Shown: positions 1 through 9,828, counted from the stretch's first letter. The stretch: DNA of 54,456 nucleotides from a bacterium (GCA_021846045.1 JAJZCM010000001.1:1-54456); one strand, 5' to 3'. The notes: generated by a model not told the origin, from the letters alone. Translations and numbers: made by a program.

Positions 1-2755
1 CCAGTTCGGCAACCTTGCGCTGAAGGCTGACCTTCGTTTGCAGGTCCACGGCCTGGCGGAACTCGCGCTTGACGGAAGCGATTTCACGCTGAAGTTCCTT
101 GAGCTCGGACTCAAGGCCGTCCTTGAGATCAGCGGCCCAGTTCTCCAGCTTCTCAATCTCGGAATCAAAGAAAACACGGTTGTGCGATTGGGTGTCATCC
201 ATCAGCGACTTCACGCTAGCCTCGATACCTGCGTCTAGTTTGAGCGCGACATCATCCGGTACAGACGCGCCGCCGAGCGTTTCTCCCATGAAGTCAAAAA
301 GCCGCTTGCATGCCTCTTCGGACATTGGCTGGCCGTCGTCGCGTAGCCCGGTGAACACGAGGTGGTCTTCCGGCTCGAGCGACTCTAGCGAGATGAGCTG
401 GAGCTGTAGCCAGCCTGACAAGCCTTGCAGAGTCTCAACGGGAGAAACCTTTCGAAGGCGGTCGTAGTCGAAACGGACTGTTTGCGGCTCAAGGGGACGG
501 CGCCGAGCGGTGGAAATCAGGCGCTCCGCCAATGGGTGGCCAACACGGAAATGATGGGCGCCCTCAGGCATGTTGTCGGGAATGACAACATAATGTCCGG
601 TCTTGATGCCGTCCGCATCAACCGAAGCGGGCACGCTGTTGAGAGTGAATCCCATCGCATCGTCCGAGCCGAACTCCGCAAAGTCACGCAATTCTCCCTT
701 TGCGAACCACCATAGAAGGCTCTGGAATCTGTTTCTTTGCTGATTCTTCCCCTCCTGGCTGAGCCGCAGACGTTGCTGAACATCAACGTCAAAATGCTCC
801 AGGAGTTGGCTCTTTGCGGTCTCCAAACGAGACTGAATTTGCAACTCTAATTCCTGCTGAAGCTGATCGAAGGCGCCATCAATTTCTTCCGTCGTGCGAC
901 AGGATTGGTAGATATCGTTGACGCGTTTTTCGAAATCCACGCCCGATTCCAAGGCCCCAAGCACCTGGTCCGAGGCTCCAAAGATGCCTTCGAATAGCTT
1001 GAATTTCTGCGAGAGCAACTCGAAGACGCGCTTGTCCGCCGCGTTCTTGCGGTTGACGAAATTGATAACTACGACGTCGTGCTGTTGGCCGTAGCGGTGA
1101 CAGCGTCCGATGCGCTGTTCAATGCGCTGCGGGTTCCAGGGAAGGTCGTAATTGACAACGAGGCTACAAAACTGGAGATTGATGCCTTCTGCCGCCGACT
1201 CCGTAGCAATCATGATAGCGGCGCTGTCACGGAATTCCTCGACGAGCGCGGAGCGGATGTCAGCGCTCGGGGAGCCGGTCACGCAGTCTTGGCCCGCGTG
1301 ACGCGCCAGCCATTCTTTGTAAATCCGATGAGAGTCGGGATCGGTGTTGGTGCCGTTGAAGGTCACCAATTGCCCGGCGTAGCCGTTAGCCGCGAGCAGT
1401 TCTTTGAGGTAGGTTTGGGTCCGGCGCGACTCAGTGAAAATGAGAGCCTTGCGCTTTGCCCCAAGCTTTTCAGCCCAGGACATGCCCGTCTTGAGCGCGG
1501 TTAGAAGAGCGGCGCCCTTTTCGTTTTGCGTGATTGACTCAGCAAGCTTCTTGTAGTTCTTAAGGTCCTCCAGTTCTTTGCGGATTGCGTCCCGTTCAAG
1601 GTTGGCTGGATTGGCCGTAGTCTCACGACCGGGAGCAGGCGAGTCCACCGGAGCTTCGTCCCACTCTTCCTTAATTTGCGCGAGAGCTTCATACTCTGAA
1701 GCAAGAGCCGTGGTGGTGTCGCTGTCCGCTGGAGTTAAACTTTTCTCTTTCGCTTCAAGCCGATTGATAAGGGCGCCTAGAGTGTCAGCGATGGCGAAAG
1801 ATGAGGAAGCCAGAATCTTGCGAAGCACGAGCGTGATGAGGGCGCGTTGGCTAGCTGGCAGTGCATAAGACTGCGGACGCTGTAGATAGGCCGAGACCGC
1901 CTCATAAAGCTCCCATTCCTGATCGCTGGGAGTGAAATCCTGGGTATGGGAGCGCCTGTCGGTGTACCGGATATACTCAGACACTTGCCGCCGCAGCGTT
2001 CGCATGCAAACTGGCTGGATGCGCCGCTTCAAATCGGAGAATTCGTCTCCTCGGCCATTCACCAACCGTTTCGCAAATTGATCCCGGAACGATTCGGCAT
2101 TGCCGAACAGATGCGGATCAATGAAGCTGATGAGACCGTATAGCTCCATCAGGGAATTCTGAAGAGGTGTCGCGGTGAGAAGTATCTTCGGCCGCGCTCC
2201 GATGGCATCTCTAATGGCGCGCGCTATCCTGTTGTCGCTCTTATAGACGTTGCGCAAGCGGTGCGCTTCGTCTATCACCACTAAGTCCCAATGAGTCCGC
2301 TCGATCGCGGCGGCCTCCCGCCGCGCGAATTGAAATGAACACAGAACCACTCGGTTCTTCTGCTCGAAAGGGTTGGCAACGCCCTGGCCCTGAAGCGATT
2401 TGTAGCTTCCAGACTCAAGGATTACAGAGTCAATGAAGAACTTCTCGGCCAATTCCCGCTCCCATTGCTGGCGTAACGCCGCTGGCATGATGCAAAGCAT
2501 TCGTCGCTTGCCCTCGGCCCAGAGCTGACTCATGATCAGCCCGGCCTCAATCGTCTTGCCGAGACCGACCTCGTCCGCCAGTAATGCCCCGCGGGAAAGC
2601 GGAGATCTGAAGGCAAAGAGGGCAGCATCCACCTGGTGCGGGTTCAAGTCGATGGTGGCGTTGTTGAGCGACTGAGAGAGTTTCTCCAAGCTATTGGAGG
2701 AGCAACGCTTGGTAAGCTCGTGCGCGTAATACTTCGAGTGAAATGCTGTGCTCAT
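1..2755 (-). CDS. SNF2/RapA-type DEAH helicase, 3' end outside window
   Basis: The reading frame is open from an ATG at 2755 to the left edge (at least 918 codons), so the C-terminus is missing. The N-terminal helicase domain shows LLADEVGLGKTIEAG (Walker A, about residue 60), VVIDEAHR (DEAH box, about 160) and LTATPLQNS. The C-terminal helicase domain ends in QRIEQRIGRCHRYGQ at about residue 550. This is the complete SNF2-family ATPase motif set. A long charged, partly coiled-coil region follows. Relatives are DNA translocases often found in defence or accessory islands, such as DISARM DrmD-like or RapA-like proteins. No methylase or other defence partner is visible here, so the system cannot be named. 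The gene is visibly richer in G+C than its neighbours and a MITE fragment lies just upstream, which suggests horizontal acquisition. I am sure of the family and unsure of the role. Confidence 0.85.
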   Translation of the reverse strand, partial: MSTAFHSKYYAHELTKRCSSNSLEKLSQSLNNATIDLNPHQVDAALFAFRSPLSRGALLADEVGLGKTIEAGLIMSQLWAEGKRRMLCIMPAALRQQWERELAEKFFIDSVILESGSYKSLQGQGVANPFEQKNRVVLCSFQFARREAAAIERTHWDLVVIDEAHRLRNVYKSDNRIARAIRDAIGARPKILLTATPLQNSLMELYGLISFIDPHLFGNAESFRDQFAKRLVNGRGDEFSDLKRRIQPVCMRTLRRQVSEYIRYTDRRSHTQDFTPSDQEWELYEAVSAYLQRPQSYALPASQRALITLVLRKILASSSFAIADTLGALINRLEAKEKSLTPADSDTTTALASEYEALAQIKEEWDEAPVDSPAPGRETTANPANLERDAIRKELEDLKNYKKLAESITQNEKGAALLTALKTGMSWAEKLGAKRKALIFTESRRTQTYLKELLAANGYAGQLVTFNGTNTDPDSHRIYKEWLARHAGQDCVTGSPSADIRSALVEEFRDSAAIMIATESAAEGINLQFCSLVVNYDLPWNPQRIEQRIGRCHRYGQQHDVVVINFVNRKNAADKRVFELLSQKFKLFEGIFGASDQVLGALESGVDFEKRVNDIYQSCRTTEEIDGAFDQLQQELELQIQSRLETAKSQLLEHFDVDVQQRLRLSQEGKNQQRNRFQSLLWWFAKGELRDFAEFGSDDAMGFTLNSVPASVDADGIKTGHYVVIPDNMPEGAHHFRVGHPLAERLISTARRRPLEPQTVRFDYDRLRKVSPVETLQGLSGWLQLQLISLESLEPEDHLVFTGLRDDGQPMSEEACKRLFDFMGETLGGASVPDDVALKLDAGIEASVKSLMDDTQSHNRVFFDSEIEKLENWAADLKDGLESELKELQREIASVKREFRQAVDLQTKVSLQRKVAEL

Positions 2756-2782
2756 AATATATAAATTCGAAAATCCCCAACA

Positions 2783-2823
2783 CTCTGGACCCCGGCTTTC
2801 GCCGAGGTGACGTGAGTAGTTAC
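2783..2823. repeat. Right half of the dispersed MITE-like repeat
   Basis: The segment matches the right half of the complete element at 52576-52669: ctctggaccccggctt, a gccg-type palindrome arm, then the terminal GAGTAGTTAC at 2814-2823. The left half with GTAACTGCTC is absent. It lies between the helicase start and the end of the 2918-5125 gene, so it may mark a rearrangement junction at the edge of the helicase island. Confidence 0.75.
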
Positions 2824-2917
2824 CAGAAATTTATTTTAGCAATTACCATGTTGCTTGGCGATTTTTAAATGTGCTCGCGGGGTGGAGCGGAGGCGACTGA
2901 GCGGTTCCTACATTATA

Positions 2918-5125
2918 TTAAGGAAGTCCCCGGCGGCGCCGGAGTGTCCACTCTAAAATGAGAATCGCGCAGGATAGGGCCAGCCAAAACGGAGAAGCAA
3001 AAGGCCGGGCGCGGCGGTTGATTTGATAGCGGCGTTTGGGCGGAGGAAGAAGACTCAGCAAATTGTTCGCCGAGGTTTTTCCCAGTTCAAAAAATTTCCC
3101 TCCGGAATTAAGGGATACGCTTTTAAGTACGCTTCTCCGAACCGGGGAATAATTTTTGCCGGGGCTCCAGCTAAACGACAGGGAATCGCTTCCCAAAAGC
3201 CGCGAATTCCTATAAGCGGAAACCTTGAGGATATTGATTCCCGCTGGAATTCCCGTGAGCGAAACTCTGAAATATCCTGGCTTGACCATTTGCGGCTTTA
3301 AGTTTTGGGTTTTCCCATCGGGTTTGGTCCATAGAAGCGATAGGGCCGCCTGGCCTTCCGGCAGCGGGGAAAAGTCGCTGTCAAAGACGCTGAAAAAAAA
3401 GTGCGCCGGCTCAACCGGAACGATTTCATCCGGAATGGGAGAAAATCTCACGTGGGAAAGACTTAGGGTTCCCGTCAGATACTCAATAACGCGGGACCAG
3501 AAGCGATCGTAAAAATTGCGTCCCTGGGCTTTTTGGGCATTTTGCAATTTCCAGCGCCAAAGGGAATCGGAGCTGATGACCATCACCCGGCCCCGGCCGA
3601 ATTTTCTGACTGCCAGTATCGGAAGCGGGCTTCCCGAGGGCATTTTTTCGGAGGGATGAATTAAAACGGGAGTTGAGTCCGGTTTCAGCGCGGAGAAAAG
3701 TCCGAAGCCTTTGAGTTGTGGAAGAGTTTCCCATACCGCTTTTGAAACAGCGGGGTCGGAGTAGAGATTGATGAGAGGATGCTTAAAAGAAACCGGGCGG
3801 GGGGTAAAAATCCGTGAAACGAAATCCGGGATTTGGGAAGACAAGGCAACCGGAAGAGCTTCTTCAAGAGGCGTATTTTTGTATCCGCCCGCCGAGAACG
3901 CGTTTTGACCGCCAAGAACCAAAAGTGCGCCGCCTTTTTTGACGTAATTGGCGAGCGACTCAAGATAGACGGGCGGGAAGTTGAATTTTTGCGCGGAGAA
4001 ATTTTCAAGGATGAAGAGGTCAAACTGGGAGATATCCCTTAAAAAAATATTTTGGGCGGGAAAGGGGATAAGAGAAAGTTGATTATCCGGAATAAAGACC
4101 GGATTTTGAGGATTTCTAAGGATGACGAAGCTGACCAATTCCCGGCGGGGATCTTTTTTGATAAATCTTCTTAAAAATGAATATTCGTAGCTGGGGCGTC
4201 CGGCCAAATACATAATGCGGTATTTTTGCCGGATGACGGGAACCGTGATTTCCCGGCTGACCGGAGAAACTCCCGCCGCTTCCACTTGAAAGCGGTAACT
4301 TTCGCCGCCGAGTCTCTCCGCGATGGCCGTAAAACTATCCTCAAAAGATTCATAGTTCGACGAGGGGGTAAATTGCGACTGAGATAGAGTCTTCCAAGGA
4401 GAAGATTTGGATTCTTTTTTGAACAGGCTTAAGACGCAGGGGACTTGTTTGAGGTTTTGAGTCTCAACTCCGACTCCAAAAGTGAATTTTCCATGTAAAA
4501 ACGCGAAGTCGGGGGATTGGATATCACGGATAAGAAAGCCCTTTTTTTCGATGCTTCTCCCAACGGCGATGGAATCAACTGGAATCTTGAGTTCTTGGGC
4601 GGCGGCTAAGAGCTCCTCTTGCGGAGCGTTTCCATCGGAAAAAAACCAAGCCCTTTCAGGAGTTAAATTTTGCGATTCTGAGGCCGCCGCCGTCAAGGCT
4701 TCTTGCGGAGAAAAATCAGCTTGCGAAACTTTGAGATTTTGAAGGTCTTTAAATGAGGAAAGATTTTTGGCGTCGGAGGCGAGCGCAAACAGAGAGGTCT
4801 CCGCTGCGTCCTGAATTTTATTTTTGTTTTGCGAGAGCCAATTCTTGACGGTTTCAAGACGGTTGTATTTCCCGGCGGGACCCCCCATCGAATGCCCGCG
4901 ATCGATGAGGATGAGAAGATGAGGCTTGACGAAAATCGAACGCTTGAAAACGATTTCCGGATTTAAAGCCGCCAGGATAAGGGTTAAGACGCCCAGTATT
5001 CGCAGGACGGCAAGCGTCGGACCGGTTTTTACGGAGAATAGATGGCGGATGAGAAACAAAATCAGCGCTATAGATGCGAACTCAATCCAAAAATTGCCGC
5101 GCCAGATGACGGAAAATGAATTCAT
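2918..5125 (-). CDS. Membrane-anchored VWA/GATase-like protein (BatA cluster)
   Basis: A 735-residue protein. It has two N-terminal membrane segments (residues about 10-30 and 38-55), then a von Willebrand A-like domain beginning LLILIDRGHSMGG near residue 90. A glutamine-amidotransferase-like region follows around 365-410 (FDLFILENFSA, then VKKGGALLVLGGQNAFS), then a beta-rich region and a last membrane helix before an RRRR tail. The VWA metal site is degenerate: the usual DxSxS is DRGHS. It is the last gene of a four-gene minus-strand operon with MoxR, DUF58 and BatA-like proteins, and its ATG overlaps the preceding stop (TAATG at 5123-5127). Such clusters act in envelope or stress functions and MoxR-type chaperoning. 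The exact role is unknown. Confidence 0.8.
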   Translation of the reverse strand: MNSFSVIWRGNFWIEFASIALILFLIRHLFSVKTGPTLAVLRILGVLTLILAALNPEIVFKRSIFVKPHLLILIDRGHSMGGPAGKYNRLETVKNWLSQNKNKIQDAAETSLFALASDAKNLSSFKDLQNLKVSQADFSPQEALTAAASESQNLTPERAWFFSDGNAPQEELLAAAQELKIPVDSIAVGRSIEKKGFLIRDIQSPDFAFLHGKFTFGVGVETQNLKQVPCVLSLFKKESKSSPWKTLSQSQFTPSSNYESFEDSFTAIAERLGGESYRFQVEAAGVSPVSREITVPVIRQKYRIMYLAGRPSYEYSFLRRFIKKDPRRELVSFVILRNPQNPVFIPDNQLSLIPFPAQNIFLRDISQFDLFILENFSAQKFNFPPVYLESLANYVKKGGALLVLGGQNAFSAGGYKNTPLEEALPVALSSQIPDFVSRIFTPRPVSFKHPLINLYSDPAVSKAVWETLPQLKGFGLFSALKPDSTPVLIHPSEKMPSGSPLPILAVRKFGRGRVMVISSDSLWRWKLQNAQKAQGRNFYDRFWSRVIEYLTGTLSLSHVRFSPIPDEIVPVEPAHFFFSVFDSDFSPLPEGQAALSLLWTKPDGKTQNLKPQMVKPGYFRVSLTGIPAGINILKVSAYRNSRLLGSDSLSFSWSPGKNYSPVRRSVLKSVSLNSGGKFFELGKTSANNLLSLLPPPKRRYQINRRARPFASPFWLALSCAILILEWTLRRRRGLP

Positions 5126-7839
5126 TAGGGAATTCCGGAACGCATTTTTTCGATGAGATAGGGCTGATGAACCGCGTCGGCCTTATAGTCGCCGGTCAAA
5201 GCGTAGAGAATAATATTCAAGGTCAGACGCTTGCCTAGTTCCCTTTGGAGGCCTCCGCCGGGAATGACAGGATAGAGCGGGCGCCCCAGTGCGTCTTCCT
5301 CCCAAACTCCAAGCAAATCGTCGCGGTCATAGATAACGGCGATGCGTCCGTTATAGTCCAACGTTTCCAACCCCGGGTTTTCAATGCGAAGGCCGCTTGC
5401 TTCCTTCATCAGGAAAAAAGTCTTGAAAAGAATGTTACCCAGCTCAACCGGGCGGAGAGAAAGTTGAGGGAAGGCCGCTTTAAGGGTTTTTTGCGTCCAA
5501 TTTTCGAAGCCGCCCCCAGCTACTCCCGAATCATTTTCAATCCAGAGTATCCCGCCCGCCCGGATATAGTCGGAAAGAATGCGAATTTCCTGGGGAGTCA
5601 AATTCTCGGGGGATTCTTCTCCAGCGAGAATGACCATGGGAGAGAGAAAAAGCTCGGGGTCTTCCAGCGTGATCGCCCTTCTCTCAGGCGAAACCGGGAC
5701 GCTGGTCAGTTGCGAAACAAAGGAAAGAATATAGCGGTAAGCGTTTGGATAAGGGTCCCAGTTTGGGCCCATTTTGAGCTGCGTCCAGATAAAGGCGTCC
5801 GAGTCCAGAGCCTTGACCCTGGGAGGGAGGGCCAGTAAAAAAAGAAATAGGAACGGGAAAATCTTTTTACCCTTGGAAGATAAAAACATTTCCGCGCAAA
5901 AAAACGCGAGGACCAAAAAGAGAATAGCGGAACGCTCGTTTTGCCCCTTTAAATTTTTCATGAATTCTCCTACCCAGGAATGGGCGTCCAGGGAGCGCCA
6001 TGGCGGGTCTTTTTTAGGCGTCAAATCGCTTTCATTCAAATTTCGATTTGCGTTGACGGCGTAGAAAAAACGCTCATGGTTTACCGCGTCCAATTCGTAG
6101 AGACCGGGCAAGGTTGTCGCCGGGAAAAAGACGGAGCGATTTTGAACGTGGAGCTTGATCTTCTTTCCATTCGGGGTTTTTAAAAGGACATTTTCCGGCG
6201 CCGCGGAGTTCTTATCCCATTTTTTTACGATGGGATCCCCCACGGTCAGTTGATAGGATTTCGGCTTTTGAACCGGCCCCATGATTTTTTCAAAAACCAG
6301 GCGCAAAAAAGCGATCAGGGCGGGATGAACGGCGAGGTTGGAGTCTTCGATTCCAAGGGAAAAAGCGGAGACGCAGACGCGGGAATTGTGAGCGCAGATT
6401 AAAAGCGGATACCCCTGCGGAGATTTAAGAAACACGTCCCCATTTTTTTTATTCTCCAGGAGATGATAGCGCGTGATTTGAATTTGAGACAGATCGAGGT
6501 CTTGCCAGTCCTTGGCGGACTTTGATGCCGGGGATTTTAACCCCGAAGATTCTCCTCGGACTACGGGTCCCACCCCAGAGGGAAGAATGGACTTAAGCGA
6601 ATCGAAATCACGAGATGGGGAAGTCTCTCCGGGAATCACCCACAGACCTTTTCCTTGTCCGACAAATTCTTTGAGTTCTTGCGCTTCTCGTTGGGATAGG
6701 AAGCCGGGATGGCTAAGTATGACGGCCTGATAGGAGCTTAAATTCCACATGGCGTCCGGCCCCGCTTCCCGAAACGTAATTTGATAAGGCAAAAGCCCGC
6801 GCGCGGAGTTGTCGAGAATTTTTTTAAGAAAGTATCCGCCGTGCGGGGGCTCTAAAAACGAAGGAGCGGAATACAGGCATAGAATGGAGCCGGGATGCGG
6901 CGGCGCAAAAGAAAAGAAAAAAGAGTCATCGACCGGGAGAGAGTCTTCTCTAAGAGAAGCCTTGCCCGCAATTAATGCGTCGGAATTTATCTTTGGAAGG
7001 AGGAGGGTATTTTCGCGGATTCCGTCGCCTCCCTGAATAGGGCGTTCCACCTTTTGCCCTGAAAATGTGGAGACCGCCAGCGACGTGGGTTTTCGGTTGT
7101 GAGTGAAGACCGTGAGAGCGGGGCGTTTGGCGTCAAAGGGCTCGGAGATTTTGACGGAGTGGATATAGTCATTGTGAGATCGGGGGCCCCAATCAATGCC
7201 GAAAGTTCGATTCAGTTTTTCAACGGGCGCGCGAAAGCCGTGCTTGGCCCCATCGGACAAAACCAAAACGACGTGTTTTTCGACATCGGAGTCGGGCCAT
7301 AAAGCGCGGAGCGCTTTTAGCGGAAGGCTAAAGTCGGTACCGCCGTATCCAACGCGCAACGAAGGCAGATTTTTAAGAGTTGCGTTCGGAGTTTCCCATG
7401 CAAGGTTTTTCATCGGCGCGCCGATATGGTCTGAAAACGGAAGCAAAAGCACGCGGTCTTGGGGCTTCATTTGTTTGAGAAGATCCGACAAGGAATTCAT
7501 CAGCCAGGAAAAGCGCGTTTTTCCGCCTTCAAGATATCCCATCGAATAGGACTCATCAACCAATACCGCCAAGTCGATTCGAGTTTCCTTGGTGGCGCTT
7601 CCATATCTAATCGGGCCTGCGTAGGATAGGACTAAAAGGAAAATGATGGCGCAGCGAAGAAAGGTCAGAAGCGAGTTTTTAAGATTGGAACTCGATAGGG
7701 TTTGAGATTGAATTTTCCGGATTAAATAGAGGCTGCTAAATTCTATTTTGCGCCCTTGCCTTCGAATCCATAAGTTCGCCAGCCACGGAATTAGGGCGGC
7801 GGGCAGGGCCCATAAAATAAACGGAGATAAAAAACCCAT
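5125..7839 (-). CDS. BatA/VWA protein with C-terminal DUF4159
   Basis: A 904-residue membrane protein. The N-terminus (FLSPFILWALPAALIPW, then a second helix near 60-80) is the double-transmembrane BatA N-terminal domain. A VWA domain follows with an intact metal-site motif, LAVLVDESYSMG, near residue 92. The middle holds a class I glutamine-amidotransferase-like fold (LSSYQAVILSHPGFLS, then GKGLWVIPGE). After another membrane helix near residue 640 the C-terminus matches DUF4159: FIWTQLKMGPNWDPYPN, then YIRAGGILWIEND. DUF4159 is often a separate exported protein, so this is a fusion of cluster components. It is encoded 3 bases after the DUF58 gene and overlaps the next gene by one base. It is probably a periplasm-facing partner of MoxR. 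Confidence 0.85.
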   Translation of the reverse strand: MGFLSPFILWALPAALIPWLANLWIRRQGRKIEFSSLYLIRKIQSQTLSSSNLKNSLLTFLRCAIIFLLVLSYAGPIRYGSATKETRIDLAVLVDESYSMGYLEGGKTRFSWLMNSLSDLLKQMKPQDRVLLLPFSDHIGAPMKNLAWETPNATLKNLPSLRVGYGGTDFSLPLKALRALWPDSDVEKHVVLVLSDGAKHGFRAPVEKLNRTFGIDWGPRSHNDYIHSVKISEPFDAKRPALTVFTHNRKPTSLAVSTFSGQKVERPIQGGDGIRENTLLLPKINSDALIAGKASLREDSLPVDDSFFFSFAPPHPGSILCLYSAPSFLEPPHGGYFLKKILDNSARGLLPYQITFREAGPDAMWNLSSYQAVILSHPGFLSQREAQELKEFVGQGKGLWVIPGETSPSRDFDSLKSILPSGVGPVVRGESSGLKSPASKSAKDWQDLDLSQIQITRYHLLENKKNGDVFLKSPQGYPLLICAHNSRVCVSAFSLGIEDSNLAVHPALIAFLRLVFEKIMGPVQKPKSYQLTVGDPIVKKWDKNSAAPENVLLKTPNGKKIKLHVQNRSVFFPATTLPGLYELDAVNHERFFYAVNANRNLNESDLTPKKDPPWRSLDAHSWVGEFMKNLKGQNERSAILFLVLAFFCAEMFLSSKGKKIFPFLFLFLLALPPRVKALDSDAFIWTQLKMGPNWDPYPNAYRYILSFVSQLTSVPVSPERRAITLEDPELFLSPMVILAGEESPENLTPQEIRILSDYIRAGGILWIENDSGVAGGGFENWTQKTLKAAFPQLSLRPVELGNILFKTFFLMKEASGLRIENPGLETLDYNGRIAVIYDRDDLLGVWEEDALGRPLYPVIPGGGLQRELGKRLTLNIILYALTGDYKADAVHQPYLIEKMRSGIP

Positions 7840-7842
7840 TTC

Positions 7843-8733
7843 TTAACGGGCCTTAAGAGCGCTTTTTCTCAAGAAGCGTCGGAGAGATTCTTCCAGAGGC
7901 CTATCGGTCGTGAAAAGCTGATGGGAAATTTGATTCTGATGGAAGGCGCTTTGATAGGTCTTTATTTGTTTTTCAAACTCGGCTGCGTATCTGAGGCGAA
8001 ATTCTTGGTCGCCGACGGCGACCTCGCCTGCTTCTTCCATACCCTGAAAAACGACGGGAGCCTCGAAATTGAGATCTCTTTCCCGAGGATCGATGACGTG
8101 AAAAACGATGACTTCGTTTCTACCGGTTTTAAGAGAAACGATCCCTTTGATGAATTCTTCCGTGTTCCCCATTAAATCACTGATTAAAATAATAAGGGAA
8201 CGCTTTTTGATGTGAGAGGCTGTCATCGGCAAAGCGGTTTCCGGAGAGGAAAGGCCTTGGGGGGAGATTTCGGATAAGCGTGCATCCAGAATTTCCAAAC
8301 GCGGAAAACCGGAGCGGGGCGGAACTTCAATTCCGATGCCGCTTGACACCGTCATGAGCCCGAGGGCGTCTCCCTGGGAAAGCGCAAGCCATGAAATGGC
8401 CATCGCTAGGCGGCAGGCGTAATCCCATTTGGGAGGATTGGTATCGGAGTGAAAAATCATCGAGCGGGACTGATCGAGGATAATTTGGCTGGTGAACAGA
8501 TTTTCCGACTCAAATTCCCGAACGTAAAAGCGATCGAGGCGGGCGTAAACTTTCCAGTCGAGAGTCCGTGGGTCGTCTCCCGGAACATAGGGACGGTGCT
8601 GGAAAAAATCTCTTGAAAATCCGCGAACCGGGTTTTTGTGCGCGCCCGCCATTTCGCTGGAATTGGCTAGATTCTTGGGAAATAGGCGCAAGCCCTTAAG
8701 CTGCGTAATGGTGACGGCATCCAAGTATCTCAC
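7843..8733 (-). CDS. DUF58 domain protein
   Basis: A 296-residue protein with the DUF58 signature around residues 40-75: GFSRDFFQHRPYVPGDD, then RTLDWKVYARLDRFYVREF. A VWA-like fold follows (SQIILDQSRSMIFHSD). DUF58 proteins are almost always encoded directly after a MoxR ATPase and before BatA-type VWA proteins, as here. They are thought to be substrates or partners of the MoxR chaperone. There is no signal peptide or membrane segment. The gene starts 12 bases after the moxR stop and ends 3 bases before the BatA-like gene, so the four genes form one transcript. Family identity is firm. The biochemical role is not established. Confidence 0.9.
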   Translation of the reverse strand: MRYLDAVTITQLKGLRLFPKNLANSSEMAGAHKNPVRGFSRDFFQHRPYVPGDDPRTLDWKVYARLDRFYVREFESENLFTSQIILDQSRSMIFHSDTNPPKWDYACRLAMAISWLALSQGDALGLMTVSSGIGIEVPPRSGFPRLEILDARLSEISPQGLSSPETALPMTASHIKKRSLIILISDLMGNTEEFIKGIVSLKTGRNEVIVFHVIDPRERDLNFEAPVVFQGMEEAGEVAVGDQEFRLRYAAEFEKQIKTYQSAFHQNQISHQLFTTDRPLEESLRRFLRKSALKAR

Positions 8734-8745
8734 CCTGAGATGTCC

Positions 8746-9729
8746 TCAGCGGATGAGGCGCGAGATGATATCGTCCGCTTTCGCTCCATCGGCTTCCGCT
8801 TGAAAATTGAGGATCAGGCGATGGCGTAAAACAGGAGAGGAAACAGCCTTGACGTCTTCCTCGGTGGCGGCCAATCGTCCGGAAAGGACGGCTCGGGCCT
8901 TGGCTCCGAGAACCAAGGCTTGTCCGGCTCTGGGGCCTGCTCCCCACAAAATCCATTTTCGGATGAAATCAGGAGCCGTAGGGTCTTCTGGGCGAGATTG
9001 ACGGACGATGCGAACGGCGAGGTGCGCCGCGGAATCTGAAATCGGAACTTTACGGACCAGAGTTTGATAATCCAAAACTTCCCGGGCCGAAAGAATCTTA
9101 TTAAGAGACGCCGGATGGTTCCCAGTCGTTTTTGCGATAATTAAGCGCTCTTCTTCTTCGCTGGGGTATCCCATTTTAATTTGCAGGAAAAAGCGGTCAA
9201 GTTGCGCTTCGGGAAGAGGATAAGTGCCTTCTTGTTCGATGGGGTTTTCGGTCGCCATCACGAAAAATGGGAGCGGCAGAGCCCGGGTTGAACCCGCTAT
9301 GGTGACTTGAAATTCCTGCATGGCTTCCAAAACCGAAGCCTGGGTTTTGGGAGGAGTGCGGTTGATTTCATCGGCCAAAATCATGTTCGCGAAAATGGGT
9401 CCGGAAACGAAGCGAAACGAACGCTGTCGAGATGCGGGGTCTTCTTGCAAAATTTCCGATCCCGTCACATCCGACGGCATCAAATCCGGGGTGAACTGAA
9501 TGCGCGAGAATTTAAGATCGAGAATTTGAGAGAGGCTGGAAATAAGAAGAGTTTTGGCCAAGCCAGGAACGCCCATAATCAGGCAATGTCCGCGGGCAAA
9601 AAGGGAAATTAAAACTTGTTCGATGGCCTCGGACTGGCCGATGATGACCTTTGAAATTTCCGACAGAATCGCGGCTTTGGCTTCCTGCATTTTTTTTGCG
9701 GTTGAAACATCGTCTAATTCCGTGGACAT
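8746..9729 (-). CDS. moxR: MoxR-family AAA+ ATPase
   Basis: A 327-residue AAA_3-family ATPase. Walker A is GVPGLAKT (about residue 54) and Walker B is ILADEINR. The sensor region reads MATENPIEQEGTYPLPEAQ, followed by LDRFFLQIKMGYPS, the diagnostic MoxR stretch. MoxR ATPases are chaperone-like proteins that act with VWA-domain partners on metalloenzymes or envelope complexes. This is the first gene of the minus-strand operon running to 2918. The start ATG at 9729 lies only 6 bases after a TAAAAT -10 box (9736-9741) and there is no Shine-Dalgarno sequence in between, so the message looks leaderless. Confidence 0.93.
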   Translation of the reverse strand: MSTELDDVSTAKKMQEAKAAILSEISKVIIGQSEAIEQVLISLFARGHCLIMGVPGLAKTLLISSLSQILDLKFSRIQFTPDLMPSDVTGSEILQEDPASRQRSFRFVSGPIFANMILADEINRTPPKTQASVLEAMQEFQVTIAGSTRALPLPFFVMATENPIEQEGTYPLPEAQLDRFFLQIKMGYPSEEEERLIIAKTTGNHPASLNKILSAREVLDYQTLVRKVPISDSAAHLAVRIVRQSRPEDPTAPDFIRKWILWGAGPRAGQALVLGAKARAVLSGRLAATEEDVKAVSSPVLRHRLILNFQAEADGAKADDIISRLIR

Positions 9730-9735
9730 GAGTCC

Positions 9736-9741
9736 ATTTTA
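9736..9741 (-). promoter_or_regulatory. Putative -10 box of the moxR operon
   Basis: On the minus strand TAAAAT (5/6 to TATAAT) ends 6 bases before the moxR ATG. The -35 region is weak (TTCTTA at 17 bp spacing). The predicted transcript start falls at or next to the start codon. Confidence 0.45.
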
Positions 9742-9765
9742 TCAAATCACAATCGAAATAAGAAT

Positions 9766-9795
9766 TGGACAAAGAAGACCGGCTTGAAATAGAAT
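9766..9795 (+). promoter_or_regulatory. Putative promoter of the PLP-enzyme gene
   Basis: TGGACA (9766-9771), an 18 bp spacer, then TAGAAT (9790-9795). It is divergent from the moxR promoter. The predicted leader is about 27 bases and contains AGGGGG 7-8 bases before the ATG at 9829. Confidence 0.5.
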
Positions 9796-9828
9796 GGAGG
9801 GGAAGCATAGGAGCCTTAGGGGGATAAG

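Noticed and set aside
38-2143. Plus-strand and minus-strand ORFs of 65-141 codons
   Set aside because: They lie inside the long open minus-strand SNF2 helicase frame and have no recognisable domains.
1-2755. DISARM or BREX defence locus
   Set aside because: Only the helicase is visible and no partner gene is inside the window, so the system cannot be named.
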